Assembly (NCBI RefSeq): GCF_003999255.1
Contig: NZ_CP034791.1
Location: 763,001-827,000, forward strand
DNA: 64,000 nt
DNA from: Caldicellulosiruptor changbaiensis
Lineage (GTDB): Bacteria > Bacillota > Thermoanaerobacteria > Caldicellulosiruptorales > Caldicellulosiruptoraceae
Direction: 5' to 3'
The position numbers were made by a program, and so were the translations under genes. Below are positions 8,685 to 16,770 of the stretch, piece by piece (the stretch's first letter is position 1; each line of letters starts with the position of its first letter). The notes beneath the pieces were generated by a model. That model did not search any database, was not told the DNA's origin, and saw only the letters and a list, made by a program, of their open reading frames with translations.

Positions 8685-9608
8685 TTGAAAGTTGTCTGCT
8701 ACGGAGAGGTTTTGATAGATTTTTTGAATGTAAAAGAAAACCTTTTTGAAGCAAACCCGGGTGGTGCACCGGCAAATGTTGCAGCGGCTATCTCAAAGTT
8801 TGGAGGAACGTCCTATTTAATTTCACAAGTTGGGAATGACATGTTTGGAAAAATGATTATAGATAGCCTTTCTGCCTGTGGTGTTGACATTTCAAATGTT
8901 AAAATAACAGATGAATATTTTACGACACTTGCGTTTGTAAAGCTTGATAGCAGGGGTGAAAGGTCTTTTTCGTTCTCAAGAAAATATGGTGCAGATGTTT
9001 ACCTGAGAGTGGAAGATATTGATATGAATATCGTAAAGTCAGCTGATATATTTCACTTTGGCTCACTTTCAATGACATATGAACAAAACAAAAGAACCAC
9101 GTTAGAGCTTTTAAAGATTGCAAGACAAAGCGGTAGCACAATCTCGTATGACCCAAACTACAGAAGTAGCCTGTGGGAAAGCCAAAAAAAGGCTTTAGAG
9201 ACCATGATTGAACCTGTTGAAAATGGTTTTGTTGATATTCTGAAAATGTCCGAGGAAGAGGTTTTGTTATATGAAAAGGGTGCAGATAACTTTTATAATA
9301 GAATAAAAGACAAGGTAAAGATTTTCCTTGTGACACTCGGTGAAAAGGGTAGCATGGTTTTCTTTAAAGGAAAGTCATATTTTGTTGATACAATAAAGGT
9401 TGATGTTGTTGACACAACTGGATGTGGAGATTGTTTTGTCGGCATGTTTTTACATGAGATCTCAAAGTCTTTGCCAGTTGAAAATCTATCAGAAGATGAA
9501 ATTGTGAATATTGTAAAAAAAGCGAACATAGCAGGTGCTCTGTGTGCAACCAAAAAAGGTGCTATTCCTGCAATTCCTGAGTACAGTGAAGTTTTAGAAA
9601 GGCTTTGA
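8685..9608 (+). CDS. PfkB-family sugar kinase (fructokinase-like)
   Basis: Phosphorylates a sugar with ATP in the cytoplasm; fructose is the most likely substrate, with ketodeoxygluconate or ribose as alternatives. 307 residues, the normal length. The first PfkB signature appears as NPGGAPANVA near residue 27. The second is DTTGCGDCFVG near residue 243, holding the catalytic Asp; the usual third residue Ala of 'GAGD' is Cys here. The start is TTG 8685 with AAGGGGG about 10 bases upstream, because no closer ATG keeps the conserved beginning. A possible TATAAT lies at 8644-8649. It heads the run of same-strand genes that continues to secG. Confidence 0.88.
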   Translation: MKVVCYGEVLIDFLNVKENLFEANPGGAPANVAAAISKFGGTSYLISQVGNDMFGKMIIDSLSACGVDISNVKITDEYFTTLAFVKLDSRGERSFSFSRKYGADVYLRVEDIDMNIVKSADIFHFGSLSMTYEQNKRTTLELLKIARQSGSTISYDPNYRSSLWESQKKALETMIEPVENGFVDILKMSEEEVLLYEKGADNFYNRIKDKVKIFLVTLGEKGSMVFFKGKSYFVDTIKVDVVDTTGCGDCFVGMFLHEISKSLPVENLSEDEIVNIVKKANIAGALCATKKGAIPAIPEYSEVLERL

Positions 9609-9652
9609 AATTCAAAAATCTTTATCATAAAAACTTTTGGAGGAAAAGAAAC

Positions 9653-9922
9653 ATGAGAGCAATAATAACAGTTGTTGGTAAGGATAAAGTTGGTATAATT
9701 GCAGCAATCTCGAGCTTACTTGCTCAGAACAATGTAAATATTCTTGATATAAGCCAGACAATTATGCAGGGGTTTTTTACTATGATAATGCTTGTTGACC
9801 TACAAGAGTGCAAATTGAAGTTTTCTGAACTGAAAGACCTTCTCATAAAGAAAGGGCAGGAAATAGGTGTTGATGTAAATATGCAGCACGAAGACCTTTT
9901 CAATAACATAAACAGGATATAG
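9653..9922 (+). CDS. ACT-domain protein, UPF0237 family
   Basis: 89 residues forming one ACT domain (beta-alpha-beta-beta-alpha-beta): the start reads MRAIITVVGKDKVGIIAAIS and later NVNILDISQTIMQG. ACT domains bind small molecules such as amino acids and regulate partners. UPF0237 genes commonly sit next to UPF0210 (PFL) genes, as here, so the two probably work together. ATG 9653 was chosen because TTGGAGGAAA is 8 bases upstream and the domain starts there; the frame runs on upstream into the sugar kinase end. The exact ligand is unknown. Confidence 0.92.
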   Translation: MRAIITVVGKDKVGIIAAISSLLAQNNVNILDISQTIMQGFFTMIMLVDLQECKLKFSELKDLLIKKGQEIGVDVNMQHEDLFNNINRI

Positions 9923-9953
9923 TAATTTTTGTTTTTGAGGAGATGAAAGCAGA

Positions 9954-11312
9954 ATGTTCACATCACAGGAGATAATTGAGACCATTAATATGGTAAAGCA
10001 AAGCAATTTGGATATTCGAACAATCACAGTAGGGATAAGCCTTTTTGATTGTAGCTCTGACATTCCCCAGAGGTTTATTGATAACATGAGAAAAAAGATT
10101 ATAAAATATGCTGGGAATCTCAAAAATGTGGCAAATGAGATAGAGGATATGTTTGGGCTACCGATTGTCAACAGAAGGGTTGCGCTAACACCAATTTCAC
10201 TTTTGACCTTTTCTTATTCATATGAAGACCTTTTAAAGGTTGCGCTTGCCATTGATGAGATTGCCAAAGAACTTGAGATTGACCTGATAGGTGGCTACTC
10301 TGCTTCTGTTCACAAGAACTATGATGAAAATACAAAGAAATTCATATCTTCTATCCCAGATGCCTTGGCATCAACAGATAGGCTGTGTTCTTCGGTTGAC
10401 GTTGGTACAACAAGGTCAGGTATTAACCTTGATGTGATTGCCCATCTTGGGCATATAATAAAAGACATTGCACAAAAAACAAAGGACAAAGACAGTTTCG
10501 GATGTGCAAGGTTTGTTGTGTTTGCAAACGCACCAGATGACAATCCATTTATGGCAGGTGCGTTTCATGGGACTGGCGAGGGAGATAGCGCAATAAATGT
10601 AGGAATCTCAGGCCCTGGTGTTGTAAAAAGGGCTTTAGAAGGAAAAAAAGATGCTTCAATTGATGAGGTCTATGAGACAATAAAAAAGATGGCATTTAAG
10701 ATAACAAGGGCTGGTCAGCTTGTTTTAAAGTATGCATCAGAAAGGCTAAACATCCCAATGGGTATTGTTGATTTATCTCTTGCTCCAACACCAAAAATTG
10801 GTGATAGCATTGCAGAGATACTTGAAGAGATGGGACTTGAAAAGGTTGGCGGGTATGGCTCTACGTTTGCTTTAGCACTTTTGAACGATGCTGTGAAAAA
10901 AGGTGGCGCTATGGCGGCAAGTTTCACAGGTGGACTTTCAGGGGCATTTATTCCTGTATCAGAAGACTCTGGAATGGTAAAGGGAGTAGAGGCAGGGGCA
11001 CTCTCTTTAGAAAAACTTGAGGCAATGACAAGTGTATGCTCTGTTGGTCTTGATATGATAGTTGTGCCAGGTGATGTAGAAGCTGAAGTTATCTCTGCTA
11101 TGATTGCAGATGAGATTGCCATAGGCATTTACAACAACAAAACAACTGCTGTGCGCGTAATTCCTGCATATGGTAAAAAAGAAGGAGATGAGGTTAACTT
11201 TGGTGGGCTTTTGGGAAGATCAAAGGTGATGAGTATCAACAAAAGTTCACCAAAAAGGCTAATTGAACGTGGAGGAAGAGTTCCACCACCTGTAATTTCG
11301 CTGAGAAACTAA
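9954..11312 (+). CDS. PFL family protein, UPF0210 (DUF711)
   Basis: 452 residues, the full family length. Conserved stretches seen are the beginning '[14 protein letters not shown]', the middle '[20 protein letters not shown]', and '[20 protein letters not shown]' with the following acidic residues. The family is structurally related to glycyl-radical enzymes (hence 'PFL') but lacks a proven reaction. It forms a conserved pair with the ACT protein just upstream (31 bases). GAGGAGATG precedes ATG 9954 by about 10 bases. No function should be assumed beyond the pair. Confidence 0.93.
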   Translation: MFTSQEIIETINMVKQSNLDIRTITVGISLFDCSSDIPQRFIDNMRKKIIKYAGNLKNVANEIEDMFGLPIVNRRVALTPISLLTFSYSYEDLLKVALAIDEIAKELEIDLIGGYSASVHKNYDENTKKFISSIPDALASTDRLCSSVDVGTTRSGINLDVIAHLGHIIKDIAQKTKDKDSFGCARFVVFANAPDDNPFMAGAFHGTGEGDSAINVGISGPGVVKRALEGKKDASIDEVYETIKKMAFKITRAGQLVLKYASERLNIPMGIVDLSLAPTPKIGDSIAEILEEMGLEKVGGYGSTFALALLNDAVKKGGAMAASFTGGLSGAFIPVSEDSGMVKGVEAGALSLEKLEAMTSVCSVGLDMIVVPGDVEAEVISAMIADEIAIGIYNNKTTAVRVIPAYGKKEGDEVNFGGLLGRSKVMSINKSSPKRLIERGGRVPPPVISLRN

Positions 11313-11340
11313 AAGTTTTTAAAAGGAGGTAGCAAATGTT

Positions 11341-12177
11341 ATGCTTTTTTCAAAAATGCACGGGCTTGGAAATGACTTTATTGTGATAGATACAAGAGGT
11401 AAAGAGGATATAGATTATAACTTGCTTGCAAAGAGGATGTGTCATCGACACATTGGAGTTGGTGCAGATGGTCTGCTGCTTGTATTAAATTCAGATATTG
11501 CTGACATCAGGATGAGAATTATCAATTCTGATGGGTCTGAAGCTGAGATGTGTGGAAATGGCATCAGGTGTTTTGCAAAATATGTATATGAAAGAGGAAT
11601 TGTGAAAGCCACTAAATTCAAAGTTGAGACATTGGCAGGCATAATTGAGCCAGAGCTTTTTGTAAACGAATATGGCCTTGTTGATAAAGTTAAAGTGAAT
11701 ATGGGAAAGCCCAGCTTTAAAAGAAAAGATATACCAATGCAAGGTGACCCAGAAAGTGATGCCATAAATACATCTATTGTAGTTGATGGCAATGAATACA
11801 GAATTACATCTCTTTTGATGGGTGTTCCGCACACTATTTTGTTTGTTGATGATGTTGAAAAGGTGGACATTTATACTTTAGGACCAAAAATAGAAAAGCA
11901 TGAGGCTTTTCCAAGAAAGACAAATGTCAACTTTGTTCAGGTGATTGACAAGAATAATATAAAGGTGAGAACCTGGGAAAGAGGAGCAGGTGCAACATTT
12001 GCATGCGGCACTGGATCTTGTGCATCTGTGATAGCAGCAAACTTGAATGGACTTACAGAAAGAAAAGCAAATGTCCACCTTTATTTTGGAACTCTTGAGA
12101 TACAGTGGCAGGATGATGATACAGTCTTCATGACCGGCCCTGCTGAGGAGGTTTTTGTTGGGGAGTATTTGGAGTAA
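11341..12177 (+). CDS. dapF: Diaminopimelate epimerase
   Basis: Converts LL- to meso-diaminopimelate, a late step of lysine and peptidoglycan precursor synthesis, in the cytoplasm. 278 residues. The two catalytic cysteines are visible: Cys71 in EMCGNGIRC and Cys222 in FACGTGSCAS, the cofactor-free acid/base pair. The start is ATG 11341, with AAGGAGGT 11 bases upstream; another ATG at 11336 is out of frame and soon stops. The gene lies 28 bases after the UPF0210 gene and is probably cotranscribed with it. No other lysine gene is in the window. Confidence 0.97.
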   Translation: MLFSKMHGLGNDFIVIDTRGKEDIDYNLLAKRMCHRHIGVGADGLLLVLNSDIADIRMRIINSDGSEAEMCGNGIRCFAKYVYERGIVKATKFKVETLAGIIEPELFVNEYGLVDKVKVNMGKPSFKRKDIPMQGDPESDAINTSIVVDGNEYRITSLLMGVPHTILFVDDVEKVDIYTLGPKIEKHEAFPRKTNVNFVQVIDKNNIKVRTWERGAGATFACGTGSCASVIAANLNGLTERKANVHLYFGTLEIQWQDDDTVFMTGPAEEVFVGEYLE

Positions 12178-12192
12178 AGTTCTTTATTTTGA

Positions 12193-12220
12193 TTGAATTT
12201 TTCTTATCTTGTGGTATAAT
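12193..12220 (+). promoter_or_regulatory. Promoter for the small protein and secG
   Basis: TTGAAT (12193-12198), 16-base spacer, TATAAT (12215-12220) with TG at 12212-12213. It starts just after the dapF stop, giving secG its own transcription start. Confidence 0.7.
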
Positions 12221-12263
12221 TTTAATATGGTTTTTATGGCTTTTTGCAAGGAAGGTGAATGTA

Positions 12264-12428
12264 TTGAAAGTCTTCTATGTTAAGATTGAATACAAAGATG
12301 GAAGAAAAGTAGAAGATATCTTTCTCACAAACGCTAAGGCAAAAGAGATGTGTGATTTGCTTTTAGGTGAGGACAAGGAAGGTCAAATTAAACTTGTTGA
12401 GACAAAATGCAGAGAAGTGGATTTATAA
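12264..12428 (+). CDS. Small conserved-looking protein of unknown function, 54 residues
   Basis: TTG start at 12264, chosen because AAGGAAGGTG lies 7 bases upstream and a clear promoter (12193-12220) falls inside the longer open frame. The protein starts as an antiparallel beta pair (KVFYVKIEYKDGRKVEDIFL), followed by a helix and a charged end. It is cytoplasmic, with no membrane segment. No family is recognised. It lies 57 bases before secG and shares its promoter, so cotranscription is likely. Confidence 0.6.
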   Translation: MKVFYVKIEYKDGRKVEDIFLTNAKAKEMCDLLLGEDKEGQIKLVETKCREVDL

Positions 12429-12485
12429 TTTAACCTGTAATTTTTACAAGTCAATACAAAATTTTTTAGGAGGTTTTAAAGCACG

Positions 12486-12728
12486 ATGGCCAAAATAATT
12501 CTAACCGTTTTAGAGCTTCTTTTAGCAATTGCACTTATAATTGTTGTGCTTTTGCAGTCAGGCAAGAGCGCAGGGCTTTCTGGGTCAATTGCAGGTGGTG
12601 CTGAGACATTTTTTGGAAAGTACAAGGGAAGAACACTTGATGCTATGCTTGGAAGATACACATGGATAATCGCAGCGGCTTTCTTTGTTGTATCAATACT
12701 TTTATTCTTAGTAATAAGAGGTTGTTGA
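12486..12728 (+). CDS. secG: Preprotein translocase subunit SecG
   Basis: Membrane subunit of the SecYEG channel that assists SecA-driven export (secA is at 22620). 80 residues with two membrane helices, about 3-22 and 59-77, and the conserved loop [19 protein letters not shown] between them. TAGGAGG precedes ATG 12486. The last residues are altered: the insertion sequence at 12718 supplies the final codons and the stop. Before insertion the protein would have ended ...Leu-Val-Ile-Lys; it now ends ...Val-Ile-Arg-Gly-Cys. The change is outside the membrane helices, so function is probably kept. Confidence 0.95.
   Translation: MAKIILTVLELLLAIALIIVVLLQSGKSAGLSGSIAGGAETFFGKYKGRTLDAMLGRYTWIIAAAFFVVSILLFLVIRGC
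12708..12717. repeat. Target-site duplication, left copy
   Basis: TTAGTAATAA, identical to 13833-13842, directly flanking the inverted repeats of the insertion sequence. Confidence 0.85.
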
Positions 12729-12776
12729 ATAAAAGAAATAACCATATAGAGTAAACATAGTAACAAAAGAAAAAAG

Positions 12777-12831
12777 CCCCCTTGTGTTATAATTTTAATT
12801 TAAGAGAAAACCACAACAAAACACAAGGGGG
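12777..12831 (+). promoter_or_regulatory. Stem-loop covering the transposase ribosome site
   Basis: Perfect 12-base inverted repeat, CCCCCTTGTGTT (12777-12788) and AACACAAGGGGG (12820-12831). The right arm contains the AAGGGGG ribosome site of the transposase. A TATAAT at 12788-12793 lies at the edge of the left arm, so RNA started there has only the right arm and a free ribosome site. Read-through RNA from secG has both arms and would hide it. Confidence 0.65.
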
Positions 12832-12837
12832 AAAAAG

Positions 12838-13782
12838 ATGACTAAGAATATTAAAGCACAAAATAAGAAATTTTTAAAGCTGCTTTTTGTAATAAAAAAG
12901 GTTACTGAAGTTTTATCGAGGAAGATAAAGCAAAATAGAAGGGGACGACCGAGGAAATTTAATCTGTTTCAGATAATAGCTTGTTTGGTTTATAAAGTTA
13001 AAAAGGGGATAAAGAGTTTCAGAGAATTAGAATATCGAATAAATCAAGACACAGAGTTTAAGCAAGTAGTAGGTATAGAAGAAAGTCCGGACTATTCATA
13101 TTTTGCAAAGTTGTCAAGAAAAATAGAAAAAGAATACATGCAAGATATAAAAGACATATTAATAGCTAAGATAGAACCTGATATGAGTATAGCGATAGTA
13201 GACTCTACGCCGCTGAGAAGTGCCAAAAATGATTCAGAAGCAAAAATAGGTATACATATTACAATAGGATTTTTCAGGGGATACAAATTACATCTTTTGT
13301 GTACAGGTAAAGAAGAAGTAATACCACTTTTCTGGATTTTAACAGGGGCAAATGAACATGACTCAAGACAAGAAGAGCTTTTGTATAGGGCATGGGGCTT
13401 TGGCTGTGAGATTGTATTAGCAGATGCGGGATACGATTGTAGCAGATGGTTTAATATAGCAAATGAGCTTAAAGTTAAATTTGTTGCTGGGATAAACAAA
13501 AGAAACATGAAAAATAAAAACAATGTTAGCAATAGTTTTAGAAGCAAGAACATAAGATTTTTAGAAACTGAAGAGGGTAAAAAGCTATACAAGCAGAGAA
13601 CAAAGATTGAAAGACTATTTAGCAAATTAAAAGGTGAATATAATCTTGAGAATGTGAGGCTCAAGGGATTTAGAAATTATAAAAGGTATATTGATTGGAT
13701 ACTAATTACTTTTCTATTTGAGCAACTTCTTAGAAAGTTAGAAGGTAAGAAGTTTTCTTTCGCTTATGAATGGAATCAATAA
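12838..13782 (+). CDS. Transposase of the IS4/IS5 superfamily (DDE type)
   Basis: 314 residues. It has a basic N-terminal region with an AT-hook-like RRGRPRKF near residue 36, then a DUF772-like helical part, then the DDE core. Catalytic residues are seen as Asp in IVDSTPL, Asp in LADAGYD and Glu in QRTKIERLFSKLK. The reading frame is intact, so the element may still move. Translation is likely limited by the stem-loop at 12777-12831. The overlapping minus frame at 13092-13664 is a shadow. Confidence 0.93.
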   Translation: MTKNIKAQNKKFLKLLFVIKKVTEVLSRKIKQNRRGRPRKFNLFQIIACLVYKVKKGIKSFRELEYRINQDTEFKQVVGIEESPDYSYFAKLSRKIEKEYMQDIKDILIAKIEPDMSIAIVDSTPLRSAKNDSEAKIGIHITIGFFRGYKLHLLCTGKEEVIPLFWILTGANEHDSRQEELLYRAWGFGCEIVLADAGYDCSRWFNIANELKVKFVAGINKRNMKNKNNVSNSFRSKNIRFLETEEGKKLYKQRTKIERLFSKLKGEYNLENVRLKGFRNYKRYIDWILITFLFEQLLRKLEGKKFSFAYEWNQ

Positions 13783-13832
13783 CTTTTGTTTATTTTATGT
13801 ATTGTTGGTAATATTTTTTATTCAACAACCTA

Positions 13833-13842
13833 TTAGTAATAA
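13833..13842. repeat. Target-site duplication, right copy
   Basis: TTAGTAATAA, the partner of 12708-12717. Joining the flanks restores the original secG end (Lys codon then TAA). Confidence 0.85.
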
Positions 13843-13848
13843 AGTAAA

Positions 13849-13878
13849 CCTAAGGTTGGTAGCCGACCTTGGGTTTTT
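13849..13878 (+). terminator. Original secG terminator
   Basis: CCTAAGGTTGG / CCGACCTTGGG stem (13849-13859, 13863-13873), 11 pairs with two G-U, loop TAG, then five T. It now lies 1.1 kb from secG because of the insertion sequence. Confidence 0.85.
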
Positions 13879-13938
13879 ATTTTAACCATCATACGTGGTA
13901 TATTTTTACAATTAAATTACAAAAGAAGGCAGCAACAG

Positions 13939-13967
13939 TTGAAAATAGTTATGCAAAAGGGTATAAT
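13939..13967 (+). promoter_or_regulatory. Promoter of IS607 tnpA
   Basis: TTGAAA (13939-13944), 17-base spacer, TATAAT (13962-13967), 20 bases before the ATG. Confidence 0.7.
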
Positions 13968-13986
13968 TTTAATTAGGTGATGATAG

Positions 13987-14592
13987 ATGTTATTAAGTAT
14001 GCAAAAAGTAAAAGAAATATACTCAATCAGTCGAAGGACACTTATAAACTGGGAGAAAGAGGGGTTAATTACCCCTGTTAGAACCCCAAAGGGTAGAAGA
14101 AGGTATAAAAAAGAAGACATAGAAAAACTACTGGGTATGATAGAGGAAAAAGCAAAGCCAACCGTTGTTTTGTATGCAAGGGTATCAACAAAAAAGCAAG
14201 AAGAGTACCTTAAAAATCAGATAAGAAGACTTGAAGAATATGCCAATTCTCAAGGGTGGCAATATGAGACTATATTTGAGATAGCGAGTGGGGTGAACGA
14301 GAACAGAAGGGGACTGTTGAAACTTTTGAACAAGATTAAGAGAGGAGAAGTTGAAAAAGTTGTAGTGGAGAATCCTGACAGACTTGCAAGGTTTGGGTTT
14401 GAATATCTCAAATTTTTTATGGAAAGCTATGGAGTAGAACTTATAGTGCTAAACGGTCAAGAAAACGAAGAAGACATAAACAAGGAACTGGCAGAGGATT
14501 TAATAGCGATAGTAACATCTTTTGCAGCAAGGATTTATGGTAACAGAGGTGCAAAAAAGCATGGTAACAGTTCAGGCCAAGCTAATTTTTGA
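13987..14592 (+). CDS. tnpA: IS607-family serine recombinase TnpA
   Basis: Catalyses movement of the element by serine recombination, expected to use an intermediate circle. 201 residues. Residues 1-50 form a MerR-like helix-turn-helix (RTLINWEKEGLITPVRTPKG). From about 58 is the resolvase domain with YARVSTKKQ, in which the Ser is the nucleophile, and later NPDRLARFGF. The frame is intact. TAGGTGATGATAG precedes ATG 13987. The end overlaps the tnpB start by 32 bases, as is usual for IS607. Confidence 0.92.
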   Translation: MLLSMQKVKEIYSISRRTLINWEKEGLITPVRTPKGRRRYKKEDIEKLLGMIEEKAKPTVVLYARVSTKKQEEYLKNQIRRLEEYANSQGWQYETIFEIASGVNENRRGLLKLLNKIKRGEVEKVVVENPDRLARFGFEYLKFFMESYGVELIVLNGQENEEDINKELAEDLIAIVTSFAARIYGNRGAKKHGNSSGQANF

Positions 14593-16101
14593 AAGCAGGG
14601 AAGATAAACAAAAAGTCCTGGACCTTATGAGAAGATGGTCATCATGCATGAGGTATGCATACAAGAGGTTACTTGAAGGTCACACAAGAAATGAACTCAA
14701 AAGAGAGCTGCAGGGGATTTTCAATCTTAATTCCCGATACGTGGATGATGCAATAATGAAAGCAAAAAGTATTTTGACCTCCTGCAAAGAAAGAGGCGAA
14801 AATCCCAGGAAGGTCATTTTTGGTGGCAGGCAGCTTTTTGAAAAACTAAGGAAGCGACATATAAACGGCGAACAATATAGGAAACTTCAACTTAAGTGGC
14901 AGGAGAAAAGAAAGGGGAATCTGTATTCAAGAGGAGACAGGAGCAAGAAAGGTAATCTCAATACAAGGATTGAGATAGACGAAGATTGTACAAGACTTAG
15001 AATCAACGTAGGAGAAAGGGAGTATGTATATGCGAGAATACAGCCTGGATGGAAGATAAAAGATGGAAGGTACATTGATAGAAAATCAACTTCTTGAGGC
15101 GATAAGTATTTCTGGACAGTCTTATTCTGCTGAGCTGAAACTTAAAAGTGGTATAGTATATGCCTACTTTGCTATTGAGGAAGTTTTCCCAAAACCTGCA
15201 ATAACGAGAGCGAATGGAGTTATAGGGATAGACACTAATGCATATCCAAAGAATGTTGCATGGGTAGAAACAGATGATCAGGGACAGTTTCTTGGATATG
15301 GGGAAATACCACTTGAGAAGCTTGAAAGTGGCAGCTTTGATAAAAGAGAGTATTACAGGTGGCAGTATGCTCATGAGATTGTAAAAATAGCAAAAGAATA
15401 AGAGAAAAGCTGTTGTGATTGAAAGACTGGACATGAAAGACAGAGGAAGAAGAGGAGATTTTTCAGGTAGAAAATCAAGACGGATAAGACATTATTTTGG
15501 GTACAGGTCACTTTTGGAGAAGGTAAAACTTTTAGCAAAGAGAGAAGGTGTAGAGGTTATAGAAGTAGACCCTGCATACAGTTCTGTAATAGGGATTTTG
15601 AAGTACACGCCGCAGTTTATGGTGACAAAGGACGTAGCTGCAGCATACGTAGTAGCAAGAAGGGGGCTTGGACTGAAGGAGAGGATACCGTCAAACTATA
15701 TGGAGTTTTTGAGATTGCTCGATAGAAGTAGTTTAGAAGAACTAAAAGAGTATGTAAGCAAAACGGTGAAGAATGTAATTTTGAGGAGGAAGCAGATAAA
15801 GGAGATTGAGAATGTGATGCGGATGATACAAAGCTCTGAGAGTGAGCCGGGGAAGGTATCAGGGTCTCTGGGTGGAACAAGTTCTGGTACCTGTGGTAAA
15901 GGTCACAATCTCTGGCGAGTTCTCAGGGTAGCGGTGGTAACGCCACTTTCCCCTGACAGGATATTGCGTGACATGTCTGTCCTGAAATCGATATTGGTTT
16001 CAGGGCAAGTGGGGGAACCGAGATTCGGCGTGAGTTCCTGTTTCTTGGGGCAGGGGCTATGGCTTTCCCAAATACCGCCTGCTGGGGCTGGGAAAGCTTG
16101 A
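14561..16101 (+). pseudogene. tnpB: TnpB (RNA-guided nuclease family), frameshifted
   Basis: Three consecutive frames together make a TnpB protein. Piece one is 14561-15097. Piece two, from about 15090 to 15401, has the RuvC-I Asp in VIGIDTNAYP. Piece three, from about 15404, has the RuvC-II Glu in VVIERLDMKD and the RuvC-III Asp in TKDVAAAYVVARR. The first shift is near 15070-15097. The second is at 15399-15405, where one extra base in AAAGAATAAGAGA separates 'HEIVKIAKE' from 'KAVVIERL'. ATG 14561 with AGAGGTG upstream starts inside tnpA. No CxxC zinc-finger pair is visible. The three catalytic acids survive but the frame does not, so it is probably inactive. The last about 80 codons overlap the structured RNA tail. 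Confidence 0.85.
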
Positions 16102-16154
16102 AAGGCGGACTATAAATACCCCAGCCGCTAAACTCGTGCAGTTTTGCACAGTTT
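15850..16154 (+). ncRNA. Candidate omega-RNA (reRNA) of the IS607 element
   Basis: The sequence becomes much richer in G and C than its surroundings and is full of pairing arms:
CCTGAAA / TTTCAGG around 15980-16003;
GCTTTCCCA / TGGGAAAGC around 16062-16098;
CCGCC / GGCGG and CTGGGG / CCCCAG, which interlock with the previous stem as a pseudoknot;
a last hairpin with GTGCA / TGCAC, bounded by AAAC and GTTT, at 16130-16154.
Guide RNAs of TnpB come from exactly this place, the 3' end of tnpB and the right end of the element. The boundaries are approximate and the guide segment would lie in the flank near 16155. A GC-rich coding tail is the alternative, but the pairing is against it. Confidence 0.6.
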
Positions 16155-16176
16155 AGTTGACCAGGAAAATTTTATT

Positions 16177-16734
16177 ATGAGCATAACACGCGATATTGCA
16201 CTTGAAGAAGTTAAGAAGAGAATTAAAACACCAAACCTGCTTAAACATTGCTTGGCATGTGAGGCTATTATGAGAGGGCTTGCATGCTATTTTGAAGAGG
16301 ATATGGATAAATGGGGAATATGCGGGCTTGTCCATGACATAGATTATGAGGAGACAAAAAATGACCCAAGCTCACACAGTATAGTTGGTGCAAAAATATT
16401 AGAGGATTTAGGGTTTGACAAAGACATTGTGTATGCAGTAAAAGTTCACAACGACGCACATGGTCTTCCCCGTTTAAGTCTTATGGATAAAGCGCTTTAC
16501 TGTGTTGACCCAACTTCAGGGTTTATTGTTGCAGGTGCGTTGATTCTACCATCAAAAAAGCTCTCTGATGTGACAGTACCATTTTTAATGAACAGGTTTA
16601 ATGAGAAAAGCTTTGCAAAAGGGGCAAATAGAAGCCAGATGAAGGCATGTTCTGAGCTTGGGCTTGAGCTTGAGGAGTTTTTAAGAATATCTTTAGATGC
16701 CATGCAGAAAATAAGTGTAGAGCTTGGGTTGTAG
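16177..16734 (+). CDS. HD-domain protein (predicted metal-dependent phosphohydrolase)
   Basis: 185 residues. HD-type ligands are visible: His in LLKHCLACE, His-Asp in GLVHDIDYEE, His in SHSIVGAK and His in VKVHNDAHG. HD proteins hydrolyse phosphate esters, often of nucleotides; the substrate here is unknown. ATG 16177 is the first good start with the conserved beginning. The upstream ribosome site is weak (CCAGGAAAA), and the IS607 right end lies only about 20-45 bases away, so the native leader has probably been cut off. It lies 36 bases before rnr. Confidence 0.85.
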   Translation: MSITRDIALEEVKKRIKTPNLLKHCLACEAIMRGLACYFEEDMDKWGICGLVHDIDYEETKNDPSSHSIVGAKILEDLGFDKDIVYAVKVHNDAHGLPRLSLMDKALYCVDPTSGFIVAGALILPSKKLSDVTVPFLMNRFNEKSFAKGANRSQMKACSELGLELEEFLRISLDAMQKISVELGL

Positions 16735-16770
16735 AATAAACTTTTAAAAAAAGAGGATGTGAGATGTTCT

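Larger units (their letters stand above)
12718..13832 (+). mobile_element. DDE insertion sequence, about 1,115 bp, inserted in the end of secG
   Basis: The left end reads GAGGTTGTTGAATAAAA. The right end, read on the other strand, gives TAGGTTGTTGAATAAAA, so the terminal inverted repeats match over about 16 bases. A 10-base duplication TTAGTAATAA flanks both sides. Inside lie one transposase gene and an inverted repeat that covers its ribosome site. The near-perfect ends and duplication suggest recent insertion. The family is of the IS4/IS5 superfamily type; the exact group cannot be set without a database. Confidence 0.88.
13900..16160 (+). mobile_element. IS607-type element (serine recombinase, TnpB remnant, structured right end)
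   Basis: Gene order is tnpA (MerR-like helix-turn-helix plus serine resolvase), overlapping tnpB, then a GC-rich folded tail ending in a hairpin at 16130-16154. IS607 elements have no terminal inverted repeats or target duplication, so the ends given are estimates. The left edge lies after the secG terminator (13878) and before the tnpA promoter (13939). The right edge lies between the end hairpin and the HD-domain gene start at 16177. Confidence 0.75.

Noticed and set aside
11336-11340. ATG directly after the dapF ribosome site
   Set aside because: Out of frame with dapF and reaches a stop after 16 codons; the ATG five bases later gives the conserved protein.
13092-13664. 190-residue minus-strand frame inside the transposase
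   Set aside because: Shadow of the transposase gene; no start signals or recognisable motif.
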